The translations under genes and the position numbers were made by a program. Shown here one piece after another: positions 1-9,443 of a stretch of DNA of 49,636 nt. This DNA comes from Arcicella sp. (GTDB taxonomy: Bacteria > Bacteroidota > Bacteroidia > Cytophagales > Spirosomataceae). The notes under the pieces were generated by a model that was given only the letters and a program-made list of their open reading frames with translations, was not told the DNA's origin and made no database searches. How positions within the stretch are numbered: position 1 is the stretch's first letter; each line of letters opens with the position of its first letter. Location: assembly GCA_025354645.1 (NCBI GenBank), contig JANXML010000110.1, positions 1-49,636 on the forward strand, read 5' to 3'.

Positions 1-1380
1 AAGGAACGTATCAAGTAACGGTAATCGACGGATTATGTAGTGCAGTTGGAACGGTGAAAGTCAGAGAGAAAGCAACGCCAACGGTAACCGTACCAACGCT
101 TGCAATTTGTGTTGGAACGACTGATACCTTAAAAGCCAGTGGTGCTGATAGTTATGCGTGGTCGAAAGGTGGAGTAACATTTACTTCAACAACAGCGAAA
201 TTAGCTATCTCTGAAATTGGAACTTACAAAGTAATCGGAACGACTCTTGGATGTTCAGCAACCACAACCGTTGAAGTTACACCAAAAGCAAATGTTGACA
301 TTAAAGCTCAATCGGTAGAGATTTGTACGGGTGGAGCGAAAGTGTTAACTGCAACAGGAGCTGGAACGGGTGGAACGTACACTTGGTCAGAAGTGGGCGG
401 AAGCTTCACGGCAACGGGTGCAAGTGTAACAGTGCCAAAAGCAGGAACCTATTCTGTAACAGGAAAAACGCTTGAAGGATGTACTGGAACGGCAACGGCT
501 ACTTTGACCATCAAGGATAATCCAAAAGTGGTGATCACGGGTGACACTGTAATTTGTAAAGGAACGAAAGCTACTTTAACAGCTTCTGGAAAAGGAACTT
601 ACGCTTGGACACAAAACTTAGGAACGTTTACGGCATCAACCGCTGAGGTACAAGTAGGTGAAGGAACGTATCAAGTAACGGTAATCGACGGATTATGTAG
701 TGCAGTTGGAACGGTGAAAGTCAGAGAGAAAGCAACGCCAACGGTAACCGTACCAACGATTGCCATTTGTGTTGGAACAACCGATACCTTAAAAGCCAGT
801 GGTGCTGATAGTTATGCGTGGTCGAAAGGAACAAAAACCTTCACCACGACAACGGCGAAATTAGCCATCAATGAAACGGGAACGTACACTGTGATTGGAA
901 CAATCAATGGATGTACTGCCACGACAACGGTTGAAGTTACACCAAAAGCAAATATTGACATCAAAGCTCAATCAGTGGAGATATGCACAGGTGGAGCCAA
1001 AGTGTTAACGGCATCAGGAGCAGGAACGGGTGGAACTTACACTTGGTCTGACGCAGGAACCTTCACGGCAACGGGTGCCAGTGTAACCGTACCGAAAGAT
1101 GGAACCTACTCAGTAACAGGTAAAACCCTCGAAGGGTGTACTGGAACGGCAACGGCAACTTTAACTATCAAGGACAATCCAACGGTAAGTATCTTAGGTA
1201 AAACAATAATCTGTTCAGGTGATAAAACTACGCTGACAGCCTCTGGAATGGGAACATTTGCTTGGACACAAACTTTATCAGGTACATTCACCGCATCAAC
1301 GGCAGAAGTACAAGTAGGTGCAGGAAGCTATCAAGTAATTGTGACCAGCGGTTCATGTAGTGCCACAGGAACGGTGAAAG
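1..1380 (+). repeat. 660-bp (220-aa) higher-order tandem repeat inside the Ig-like protein gene
   Basis: nt 1-60 and 661-720 are identical; 61-98 matches 721-758; 1321-1380 is a diverged third copy in the same 660-bp register. Confidence 0.9.
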
Positions 1381-2669
1381 TGGTAAATGATAAGTTTATA
1401 TCAATAAGTGCTGGACCAGCAACGGTTTGCGAAGGAGCTTTAACGGCAACTTTAACGGGTGGAGCAGAGTTTGAATCGGGTATTAAGTCTTACGAATGGT
1501 CGGGATCAAGTGGTAAATTTACTTCAACAGAAGCATCATTGACCATCACGAAACCAACGGCAACGGCTACTTATACTTTAACAGTTACCTCAAAAGCAGG
1601 TTGTACGGCAACTGCAACGGCAATCTTAACCGTAACGCCAGCGGTAACGAACACGGCAAATGTACCAATCTGTAAAGGTGGTGAAGCAACCTTGAAAGCA
1701 AGTGTTGAAACGGGAGCAACTTACTTATGGTCTAACGGAGCAACTACTTCGAGTATCAAAGTAATAAAGGCTGACACGTATGAAGTAACCATCATCGAAA
1801 CTGCCACAGGCTGTATCTCGAAAGGTAAATTCATCGTAACAGAAAGTGCTGCTGCAAAAGCTGAAATTACTGGAAATACTTCATTATGTACTTCAACTTC
1901 AACCAAGTTGACCATCAATGAAGGAACATTAGGTGAGACTTATACATGGACGGGTGCAGGATTTACTTCAACAAGCCAAACCATAACGGTAAGCAAACCA
2001 GGTGAATATGGAGTGATTGTGAAAACCAAGGAAGGTTGCGAAGGCACAGCCAAAGTAACCGTAACGGCAGGATTCACACCAACCGCAGTTTGTGGACCAG
2101 TTTGTGTCGGTGACAGCATCAGATTCAGTGCAACGCAATTGAAAGGTTTAACTTATTCATGGACGAAAACTGAAAGTACATTCACTGCATCATCCGCAGA
2201 TCCTAAGTTGTTGAATGTACAACAATCTGATGCAGGAGTTTACCAAGTAGTGATAACGGGTGGCGGATGTACGGCAACGGTTGTAGCGACCTTAGTAGTG
2301 TACGACAAACCAACGGGAATCAAAGCAGTAGCTCAGAATTCAACTTGTGACGCAGACTTGTCTAAGAACGATGGAAGCATCAAATTAACAGGATTTGCAA
2401 CAGGATTGAAATACGATATTGTGGAAGGAGCAACTTACACAGGTACGAAGAAATACTTGGATGCCACAGATATTCCAGTCAATGGAATTGTGAAATCTGG
2501 TATTGCCAACCCAGCAACCAATGCAGGAACTAAGTTTACTGTTCGTGTATTCAATGTCAATAATTGTTACGAAGATTATCCAGTAACGATTCAGCAAGTA
2601 ATTTGCTCATGCGGTGAAGCGAAATGTGTACCATACGGTGTTGTGAAGACAAAAAGCGGGAAAAAATAA
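1..2669 (+). CDS. Large Ig-like/PKD-type repeat surface protein, 5' truncated by window edge
   Basis: Frame is open from nt 3, before the listed ORF start at 54. Repeated ~70-75 aa modules with C...W...G.Y.V...C pattern (e.g. 'ICVGTTDTLKASGADSYAWSKG...GTYKVIGTTLGCSATTTVEV'). C-terminus 'CSCGEAKCVPYGVVKTKSGKK'. Confidence 0.85.
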   Translation, partial: GTYQVTVIDGLCSAVGTVKVREKATPTVTVPTLAICVGTTDTLKASGADSYAWSKGGVTFTSTTAKLAISEIGTYKVIGTTLGCSATTTVEVTPKANVDIKAQSVEICTGGAKVLTATGAGTGGTYTWSEVGGSFTATGASVTVPKAGTYSVTGKTLEGCTGTATATLTIKDNPKVVITGDTVICKGTKATLTASGKGTYAWTQNLGTFTASTAEVQVGEGTYQVTVIDGLCSAVGTVKVREKATPTVTVPTIAICVGTTDTLKASGADSYAWSKGTKTFTTTTAKLAINETGTYTVIGTINGCTATTTVEVTPKANIDIKAQSVEICTGGAKVLTASGAGTGGTYTWSDAGTFTATGASVTVPKDGTYSVTGKTLEGCTGTATATLTIKDNPTVSILGKTIICSGDKTTLTASGMGTFAWTQTLSGTFTASTAEVQVGAGSYQVIVTSGSCSATGTVKVVNDKFISISAGPATVCEGALTATLTGGAEFESGIKSYEWSGSSGKFTSTEASLTITKPTATATYTLTVTSKAGCTATATAILTVTPAVTNTANVPICKGGEATLKASVETGATYLWSNGATTSSIKVIKADTYEVTIIETATGCISKGKFIVTESAAAKAEITGNTSLCTSTSTKLTINEGTLGETYTWTGAGFTSTSQTITVSKPGEYGVIVKTKEGCEGTAKVTVTAGFTPTAVCGPVCVGDSIRFSATQLKGLTYSWTKTESTFTASSADPKLLNVQQSDAGVYQVVITGGGCTATVVATLVVYDKPTGIKAVAQNSTCDADLSKNDGSIKLTGFATGLKYDIVEGATYTGTKKYLDATDIPVNGIVKSGIANPATNAGTKFTVRVFNVNNCYEDYPVTIQQVICSCGEAKCVPYGVVKTKSGKK

Positions 2670-2682
2670 GTTTTAGGGAGTC

Positions 2683-2720
2683 GTTGTTAGGTTTTAGGTA
2701 ATAATCTAAATCCTAACAAC
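2683..2720 (+). terminator. Inverted repeat just downstream of the Ig-like protein gene (possible terminator or 3'-end hairpin, no U-tract)
   Basis: GTTGTTAGGTTTTAG (2683-2697) / CTAAATCCTAACAAC (2706-2720), 14/15 complementary, 8-nt loop. Confidence 0.4.
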
Positions 2721-2994
2721 CCAACCTAAAACAAGTACGGTTAGGTGTTAGGACTAAATGATTTTCATCGGTTTTATTTACGAATAGGAAACATGAATGG
2801 AGCTAAGTTAATCATTTCTAACCCTAATCCTACTTAATTAAAAGACTTGAAATGTTTGGCAGACAAAAGAGCCTGCAAACATCATAGATAGAGTAAACGT
2901 GAAATTGGGATAAGAAAAGAAAGAAATTTCAATTTTTAAATGAAGGAAGAAAAGTTTTCAATGCGAGCGAAGACTATCCCTGACCCATGTATGC

Positions 2995-3029
2995 AAAGCC
3001 CTTAATCATTGATTGAGGGCTTTCTTTTT
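2995..3029 (+). terminator. Rho-independent terminator
   Basis: AAAGCCCTTAATC-ATT-GATTGAGGGCTTT followed by CTTTTT. Confidence 0.8.
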
Positions 3030-3166
3030 GAACTTCAAAGATGTAATGTATTGATAGCTATATTAATAGAATTTTAGGTAGATTATTTCGTTATAATTGA
3101 AAATCATTCCAACCTTTCTATTTTAAAAAGGGTCTTTATGAAACAATTTCTTAATTATTAAAAAAA

Positions 3167-3592
3167 ATGAAAAATTTATTAACCATATCTTTATTCTTCT
3201 TTTTTGCCAATGTGGGATGTACCAGTAAAGAGGATGCCACGTCAAGAAAATTGGGAGACACTTTTCAATTAAAAGCCAGTGAATCAGTCAGTTTTAGTGA
3301 TAATGGAAGTTTGATTGTTGCTAAATTGATAAATATTCAAGACAGCCGTTGTCCGAAAGATGTGCAGTGTATTCGTGCGGGGGAAGCAATTGTAATATTG
3401 GATTTGCAGATTGGCAATGAGCAATTCAACGGATTGAAAGTCTGTGTAGGCTGTGAAAAAGAAATGAATATTACTGAATCAACCGTGATTAAAGCAAAAT
3501 CAAAAACTTATACTCTCAAATTAATTTCTGTTGATCCATATCCAATTTCTACGGTATTAGCCACGCCAACGGCAACCTTAGTGATAAATTAG
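3167..3592 (+). CDS. Small lipoprotein of unknown function
   Basis: Signal peptide plus lipobox-like 'FFFFANVGC'; Cys-containing motif 'DSRCPKDVQCIRAGEA'. Confidence 0.7.
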   Translation: MKNLLTISLFFFFANVGCTSKEDATSRKLGDTFQLKASESVSFSDNGSLIVAKLINIQDSRCPKDVQCIRAGEAIVILDLQIGNEQFNGLKVCVGCEKEMNITESTVIKAKSKTYTLKLISVDPYPISTVLATPTATLVIN

Positions 3593-3894
3593 GGTGTTAT
3601 AAATTTTGCTTTTGACGGTGTTTTACATATGTTAGTGTTTTCACAAACAAAGGCGAAACACCAATAAAGGCGAAAATACACAGACAACGGTAAAGGTGTT
3701 TAAAACAGATTTGACTGGGCATCTGCTATGCCATCTAATCCTGTATCCTTCTAATATTTGTTTTTTATCTACCAAGGTAGAGATAAAATATAGTACAGGT
3801 TCAAATGATTATCTTTTTCATTTTTGACAATCACCACTGAGTAAGTATTCTCCCTCATTTGGAACTGTTTGATAACACCTTTTATCGGATTTCC

Positions 3895-4316
3895 TCAGAA
3901 GAATGCCCACCTTTTTATTTTACTGATGCCGAGCGACGGTTGCCAGTAAATGGGAATAATAATACTTGATAAACGATACACAGTGTCAATAAGTGAACAC
4001 ATTTTGCACCTCTTTTCAATTGTGTTCCATCCAAAATAATGTATTTGCGGAATGCCGCCCGAATACTTTCTGAGAGAGTTTTGTAAATCATTTCCAGAAT
4101 ACAATCAATGAGTTTATTATTGGCAGAATCGGAAATATTAAAAAGCGGAATGCCGCCCGACCCTATCAAGTGTTTGTAGTGCGAACATGAAACGTTTTTT
4201 TCATTCTCCAAGAGTTGAGGTGAGTAATCTTTCATCACACTTAGATTAGTTGAACGGGAGATTATGATGGCGTTACAAACGAGAGGTAAATTTTCTATTA
4301 ACGATTGATTAGGCAT
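3895..4316 (-). pseudogene. Decayed DDE (IS4-like) transposase fragment
   Basis: Two overlapping frames contain transposase-like pieces: 'YSPQLLENEKNVSCSHYKHLIG', 'YIILDGTQLKRGAKCVHLLTLCIVYQVLLFPF', continued in another frame as 'IIPIYWQPSLGISKIKRWAFF'. Confidence 0.55.
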
Positions 4317-4511
4317 CCCCCCTTAAATTTAAAAAATACATACCAAATTGACATATAACTGGATTGGACTTCACGATAACTTGGTTTTTTTTAGCAGCAA
4401 ACGAGTTACGGAAGCCTATCCCGTTTTTAAATAATATTTCGCCCTGTATGTTTACCAGTAAAGAGCTTTTACCCAAAATGTTCAGACCCCATTTTTTGAT
4501 GCTTTCCCTTT

Positions 4512-6296
4512 TTATAGAAAAACAGCTTCGTACATTCCTTCAATCAAATCCTTGTAATTATTGTGAATAACTTTTCTTTTTAATTTCAAGGTTGGAGTTA
4601 GTTCGCCGCTGTCAATGGTAAAAAGTTTTGGAAGTAACTCTACTTTCTTAACTTGTTCATACTGAGCTATACTTTTCATTAACTCTTTGACTTCTTCGTC
4701 AAATTTTTCTTTAACCTTCTGATTTTTAACTATTTGCGAATCATCGGAATATATTATTCCATTTTTTGAACACCAATCTTTCAGAGCATTAAATTCTGGA
4801 ATCAACAATGCCGATGGGAATTTTTGTCCATCTCCTACTACGATGGCTTGTTCTATCAATAACGATTCTTTCAATTTGTTTTCCACCAATTGCGGAGCAA
4901 CATATTTTCCGCCCGATGTCTTGAAAATCTCATTCTTTCTGTCCGTAATTTTTAAATATTTTCCTTCCGAAAGTTCGCCTATATCTCCCGTATGAAACCA
5001 TCCTTGTGAGTCTATTACTTCCGCAGTTGCTTCTGGCTTTTTATAATAACCTTTCATTATTGATGGACCTTTTACGCATATTTCACCGTCTTCGGCAATT
5101 TTCACTTCGATATTTGGCAATACTTTACCTACACAACCTATTCTGAAATCATTGAGGTCGCAAGCTGATACTACTGGTGAGGTTTCGGTAAGTCCGTACC
5201 CCTCGGCAATAGGAATGCCTGCCGCCCAAAAAATCCGTGACAAACGTGGTTGCAATGCCGCTGAACCCGAAACTATTAATTTAATATTTCCTCCCAAAGC
5301 CTCTTGCCATTTACTGAATATCAGTTTACGGGCTAATTTCAATTGTGTATCATACCACCAGCCCATTGGTTTCATCGGGTCGTATTTCAAGCCTAAATTT
5401 AACGCCCAAAAGAATAGTTGTTTTTTTACACCTGTTAATTCGTGACCTTTTGAAACAATTTTATCATACACTTTTTCTAATAGTCGGTGTACGGTTGCAA
5501 ACCCATGCGGTTTTATTTCCCGCAGATTATCTGCAATTGTTTCCATACTTTCAGCATAATAAATCGACACACCGTAGTACATATAAACGTATATATCCAT
5601 ACGCTCATAGATATGACAAAGCGGCAAGAAACTCAATGCTCTATATTCGGGCTTTAAATCCATTGCTTTTGCCTCAATAATTCCATCTAAATTTGCGACT
5701 ATATTATTGTGAGTCAGCATTACTCCTTTGGGCTGTCCCGTTGTGCCAGAAGTGTAGATAAGTGTCAATAAATCTTCTGGATTTACGGCAGCTTTATACG
5801 GTTCTAATTGGCTTGCATCTTCACCTTTTGCCGAATCTCTGAGTTCTTCCCAATGATTTACTCCTGTTACTTTATCAAATGTATAAATTCCTTGAATTCC
5901 TGCTAATGATTCCGTGGCTTGGCGAACCTTTGCCAACAAGGTTGCATCGGAAACAAAGATAAATTTCACCTCTGCATCATTGAAAATATAGCGATAGTCC
6001 TCAACAGTTATGGTGGGATACATAGGCACAGAAACTGCACCCAGTTGTTGCACGCCCAATTCTATAAAATTCCATTCGGGTCTGTTGGGTGAAATTAAAG
6101 CAATTTTATCATCTTTTTTTACTCCTAACTTCAATAAGCCAATACTTATTTCATTGGCGATATTTACCATTTCTTTGGCACTGTATTTTTTCCATATTCC
6201 ATTTACTTTACTGGCTAAGGCATCTTCTTTATTTACGGGAAGTGTACAATTGGGCAATAAATCGAATACTCTGGTTACATTAGGATTACTTTTCAT
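4512..6296 (-). CDS. Long-chain acyl-CoA synthetase (AMP-binding family)
   Basis: 'TLIYTSGTTGQPKGVMLTHNNI', 'GYGLTETSPVV', 'WFHTGDIGEL', 'KITDRKNEIFKTSGGKYVAPQ'. Confidence 0.95.
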   Translation of the reverse strand: MKSNPNVTRVFDLLPNCTLPVNKEDALASKVNGIWKKYSAKEMVNIANEISIGLLKLGVKKDDKIALISPNRPEWNFIELGVQQLGAVSVPMYPTITVEDYRYIFNDAEVKFIFVSDATLLAKVRQATESLAGIQGIYTFDKVTGVNHWEELRDSAKGEDASQLEPYKAAVNPEDLLTLIYTSGTTGQPKGVMLTHNNIVANLDGIIEAKAMDLKPEYRALSFLPLCHIYERMDIYVYMYYGVSIYYAESMETIADNLREIKPHGFATVHRLLEKVYDKIVSKGHELTGVKKQLFFWALNLGLKYDPMKPMGWWYDTQLKLARKLIFSKWQEALGGNIKLIVSGSAALQPRLSRIFWAAGIPIAEGYGLTETSPVVSACDLNDFRIGCVGKVLPNIEVKIAEDGEICVKGPSIMKGYYKKPEATAEVIDSQGWFHTGDIGELSEGKYLKITDRKNEIFKTSGGKYVAPQLVENKLKESLLIEQAIVVGDGQKFPSALLIPEFNALKDWCSKNGIIYSDDSQIVKNQKVKEKFDEEVKELMKSIAQYEQVKKVELLPKLFTIDSGELTPTLKLKRKVIHNNYKDLIEGMYEAVFL

Positions 6297-6327
6297 GAAG
6301 TGGTTTTTTTAATTTTTTAAAATTTTC

Positions 6328-6612
6328 CTAAAATAATGACTGTAATTTCATGGCAACACTCATTTCGCCCGTTATCTTCAACTTACCAAACATAAAGGCT
6401 GTCATAGGATTCAAATCGCCTGATATTAAGCCTTCCAAATCGCTTTGACTCACAGCAATTGTACAATCTGCCGCATCGTCTGAGTTACTTACTTGTCCAT
6501 CGGCACTGAGTAAAATATTACCGTCTTCCGTAGCAAATTTGATTGATGAACCTACACCGCCTTTGACAGCCGCAAGGGTTTTGATTTTTTCTGTTAATTC
6601 TAAAAAATTCAT
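6328..6612 (-). CDS. SCP2 sterol-binding domain protein
   Basis: 94 aa, 'IKFATEDGNILLSADG...DCTIAVSQSDLEGLISGDLNPMTAFMFGKLKITGEMSVAMKLQSLF' is the SCP2 pattern. Confidence 0.85.
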   Translation of the reverse strand: MNFLELTEKIKTLAAVKGGVGSSIKFATEDGNILLSADGQVSNSDDAADCTIAVSQSDLEGLISGDLNPMTAFMFGKLKITGEMSVAMKLQSLF

Positions 6613-6720
6613 TTTGAGATTGATTATATTTGAATATTACATTATGTGAAATTGCAAAAAAATGCACCCACTTTGGGCGAATTACCTTCCTAAAATTTTT
6701 TTAACTTTGTTGTATGATAT

Positions 6721-7113
6721 TTAGTATGATACATTTGGCATTCGATAATCCTCAATCGTATCCATTGCTCCACAAAACTCCACATTATTATAGTCTGGAT
6801 CATAGAAATAAACTGCCGTATTTCCTCCCGTTTCGCCATCGCCCATTGGTGGATTATTGTTGTGCGTAACTGTGCCATAATTGGGAATATAACCTTTCTC
6901 ACGGGCTTGTTTTTCAAAATTAAGCACATCTTGTACTCGGTTTCCGCTTACTTCTAAGGCAAAATGAAAAAAACTCATGCCCGATGGTACGCTGATTTTA
7001 CCTTGTTCGTCTTGTTCTTCTACCAACACCAAACACTCGGGGTGGTCAGCACCACTCATATAACAACAACGAATCGTGTAACCGTTTTTGAAAGGATGTG
7101 GCTCTGTGTGCAT
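6721..7113 (-). pseudogene. VOC/glyoxalase-fold dioxygenase-like protein, probably N-terminally truncated
   Basis: 'DHPECLVLVEEQDEQ...GMSFFHFALEVSG...TAVYFYDPDYNNVEFCG' resembles the C-terminal half of VOC proteins; the start overlaps the end of the upstream hydroxylase fragment. Confidence 0.55.
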
Positions 7114-8111
7114 GAAATCGGGCGTGGGGATAGCGTTCGGTTTGGTAGGTTTTCAACAAAGAACTTGACGATTGTTTTTGGAGAACGGCATCTATTTTCC
7201 AAGTCAGATTCATTATATCTCTGAAACCCGCCGCCATGCCTTGCCCAACGTAGGGCGGCGTAGTGTGGGCAGCATCTCCCGCCAAAAAAATATTATCCCG
7301 TTGCCATTCTTTTACCAGCGTACTTTTTACCGAATATATAACCCCATGTTGGATTTTGAGGTTATCGGTTTCCACATCAATTTCTTTGAGCATATTTTTT
7401 ATAACCGATTCATTTTCAATGGTTTGCTTGCTCAATCCTTTGGTATAATTCAATTCCCAACGTTTGTGGTTGTCCACGCCGTTCATTCTTACCCAAGGTT
7501 GTTTGGAACAACAAATCTTTTGAACGGTATTGAATTTATCTGGTGTTGGACGTATCAAAACCTAAATCGTTGATGGCAATACCTAATTTGTTTCGAGTAA
7601 AACTTTTTGCTCCATCACTGGCAATAAAATAGCTTGCTTTTGCAATTTGTTCGTGTTTTGAAAAAACTATAATTCGCTCCTTTTCTTGCCGAAAATCGGT
7701 AATATCTTTCCCAAACATTAAGGTTACGTTAGGGAAACGTTCGCAGCCTTTCCGCAAAATGGATTCTAATTCGGGTTGCAGGAATAAAAAGTGCGAAGAA
7801 GCAAATCCGCTTTCTGAAATCGTTTTGGCACTGAACAAAACGTTGAAGTTTTTATCAACTATTTCCAGCCCATCTGAGGGTTTCAGGCGAGGCATCAACT
7901 CGTCGAGCAAGCCAACCGACTGAACTATACGCACAATTTCCTCATCAATATGAATAGCTCTGGGAAAATTGAAGGCTGTTTCAAATCTATCAACGCCCAA
8001 TACCCGATAGCCCCGCAACCCCAAGGTATTGCACGCCAACAAGCCAACGGGTCCTAAACCACAAATGACAATATCGAAGAAATTGGAACTATTATTTTCG
8101 TTGTTTTGCAT
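7046..8111 (-). pseudogene. FAD-dependent aromatic-ring monooxygenase (PheA/TfdB/MhpA-like), frameshifted
   Basis: ORF 7536-8111 has the GxGxxG nucleotide-binding N-terminus 'VICGLGPVGLLACNTLGLRGYRVLGVDRF'; ORF 7046-7558 in another frame has 'DNIFLAGDAAHTTPPYVGQGMAAGFRDIMNLTWKI'. They overlap at 7536-7558. Confidence 0.75.
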
Positions 8112-8199
8112 CGTTCTACACTTATTGATGCAAAATTGAAGAGGATTTTTGTGATAACTTTTTCGCTATCTAAAAAAATGAAAATGCCCGAAAAGTTTT

Positions 8200-8763
8200 T
8201 TATGATTTTTCACCTCTTATTACACTCAAAGTAGATTGCGTAATGCCAAGATAAGAAGCAATATGCCCCAATGGTGAACGAAGCAGGATTTTTGGGTGGT
8301 TTGTAAGCAGTAGTTTGTAGCGTTCTTGAGCCGACTGAAACTGTATGGCATGGAGCTGTTCGGCGAGTCTTTTGATGGTACTGACCAATACGTATCGTGC
8401 AAAACGTTGAAGATTTACGTCGCTATCAATGATTTTTTCAATTTTCAGAAAATCAACGGTTCTAACAATTCCGCTTTCCAACATTTCGAGGCAGTAGGGA
8501 TAATGCTGATTCAGAAAGACGTTTTCGATGGGAGCGTAAATCTTTTTTTCATCAAAAAAATCATGTGTAATATCTTTGCCATCTTTCAGATAATACATTC
8601 TCATAAGCCCTTTTTCGACATAATAGACTTTGGTAGAATGATTGCCTTCGTTTAATAACTGATAACCCTTGGGCAATGCCGTGGATAGGCACAGGCTATC
8701 AACCTTCGCCGCAGTTTCGAGAGAAAGTCCTGCTTCTTTCTGTAAGTATTCTACTAAAACCAT
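8200..8763 (-). CDS. Crp/Fnr-family transcriptional regulator
   Basis: cNMP-binding-like N-terminus 'YQLLNEGNHSTKVYYVEKGLMRMYY' and C-terminal HTH 'LGHIASYLGITQSTLSVIR'. Confidence 0.85.
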   Translation of the reverse strand: MVLVEYLQKEAGLSLETAAKVDSLCLSTALPKGYQLLNEGNHSTKVYYVEKGLMRMYYLKDGKDITHDFFDEKKIYAPIENVFLNQHYPYCLEMLESGIVRTVDFLKIEKIIDSDVNLQRFARYVLVSTIKRLAEQLHAIQFQSAQERYKLLLTNHPKILLRSPLGHIASYLGITQSTLSVIRGEKS

Positions 8764-8949
8764 TGATTTACGCTTATGATTAAAGCTATAAAGGTAAATA
8801 ATTGTTCTTAGATTTCGGTTAAGGGTTTTGGAGAATGGAGTTTGTTTTACTGATGTTACGCAGACATTTCCTGACTTTTAATATTCGATAGCTCTGGATA
8901 AGCAACTTTGAGAGTTTTGATATAAATTTTAGCCTTCAATTCAAAATGA

Positions 8950-9293
8950 TTAAGAATCCCAATAATTATTAAACTCTTTCACCCTTCTTCGTGAAATCTG
9001 AGCAATTAAATTGCAGTCCATTTCGATGGTATGACCTATTTCGTTGTATTTTAGAATGTATTGAGGATTCACTAAAAATGCCCTGTGGACTCTCATAAAT
9101 CCAAACTTATTCAATTGGTCCTCAAAATATTTCAAGGTATGAGCGACTATAATTTTTTTACCATCTTTCAAACAGAACGTTGTATAATTCACTTCTCCAT
9201 GAAGCATGATTACTTCTTGCGGGCAAATGGATTTGTGGGTTTTGAGATTGAGTTTTAAGATGGGCGGAAAAATTTGTTTGTTTGAGTTTTTCA
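8950..9293 (-). CDS. LytTR-domain DNA-binding protein
   Basis: 'IMLHGEVNYTTFCLKDGKKIIVAHTLKYFEDQL..FGFMRVHRAFLVNPQYI' matches LytTR. The ORF extends to 9381, but that N-terminal part translates an inverted repeat; MKNSNKQ at ~9293 is the preferred start. Confidence 0.8.
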
Positions 9294-9318
9294 TTTTATC
9301 AAGAGATAAAATTGATGG

Positions 9319-9432
9319 TTTATAGACTGCGACATAACTTCTTAGAATAAAATTTAAAGTAATGGTGTTCAGATTTGACAAATTTCAAAAAGTCAAATCT
9401 ATATTCCAATAAGTTATGTCGTAGTCTATAAA
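9319..9432. repeat. MITE-like or regulatory inverted repeat with nested hairpin
   Basis: TTTATAGACTGCGACATAACTT (9319-9340) / AAGTTATGTCGTAGTCTATAAA (9411-9432), 21/22 complementary; nested AGATTTGAC (9371-9379) / GTCAAATCT (9392-9400). Confidence 0.7.
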
Positions 9433-9443
9433 AAGAGTAAATT

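Noticed and set aside
1-1380. Long direct repeats considered as CRISPR or non-coding tandem array
   Set aside because: Repeats are in-frame protein modules of 660 bp with no short-repeat/spacer structure.
1106-2597. Antisense ORFs within the Ig-like repeat gene (1106-1291, 1721-1918, 2385-2597)
   Set aside because: They are shadows of a long, clearly coding plus-strand frame and show no recognisable domains.
3640-3790. Short direct repeats (AAAGGCGAAA twice) and TCTACCAAGGTAGA hairpin as IS ends
   Set aside because: Too short and not paired as terminal inverted repeats around the transposase relic.
5152-6312. Plus-strand ORFs opposite the acyl-CoA synthetase
   Set aside because: Mirror ORFs on the opposite strand of a strongly coding gene; no start context or domain support.
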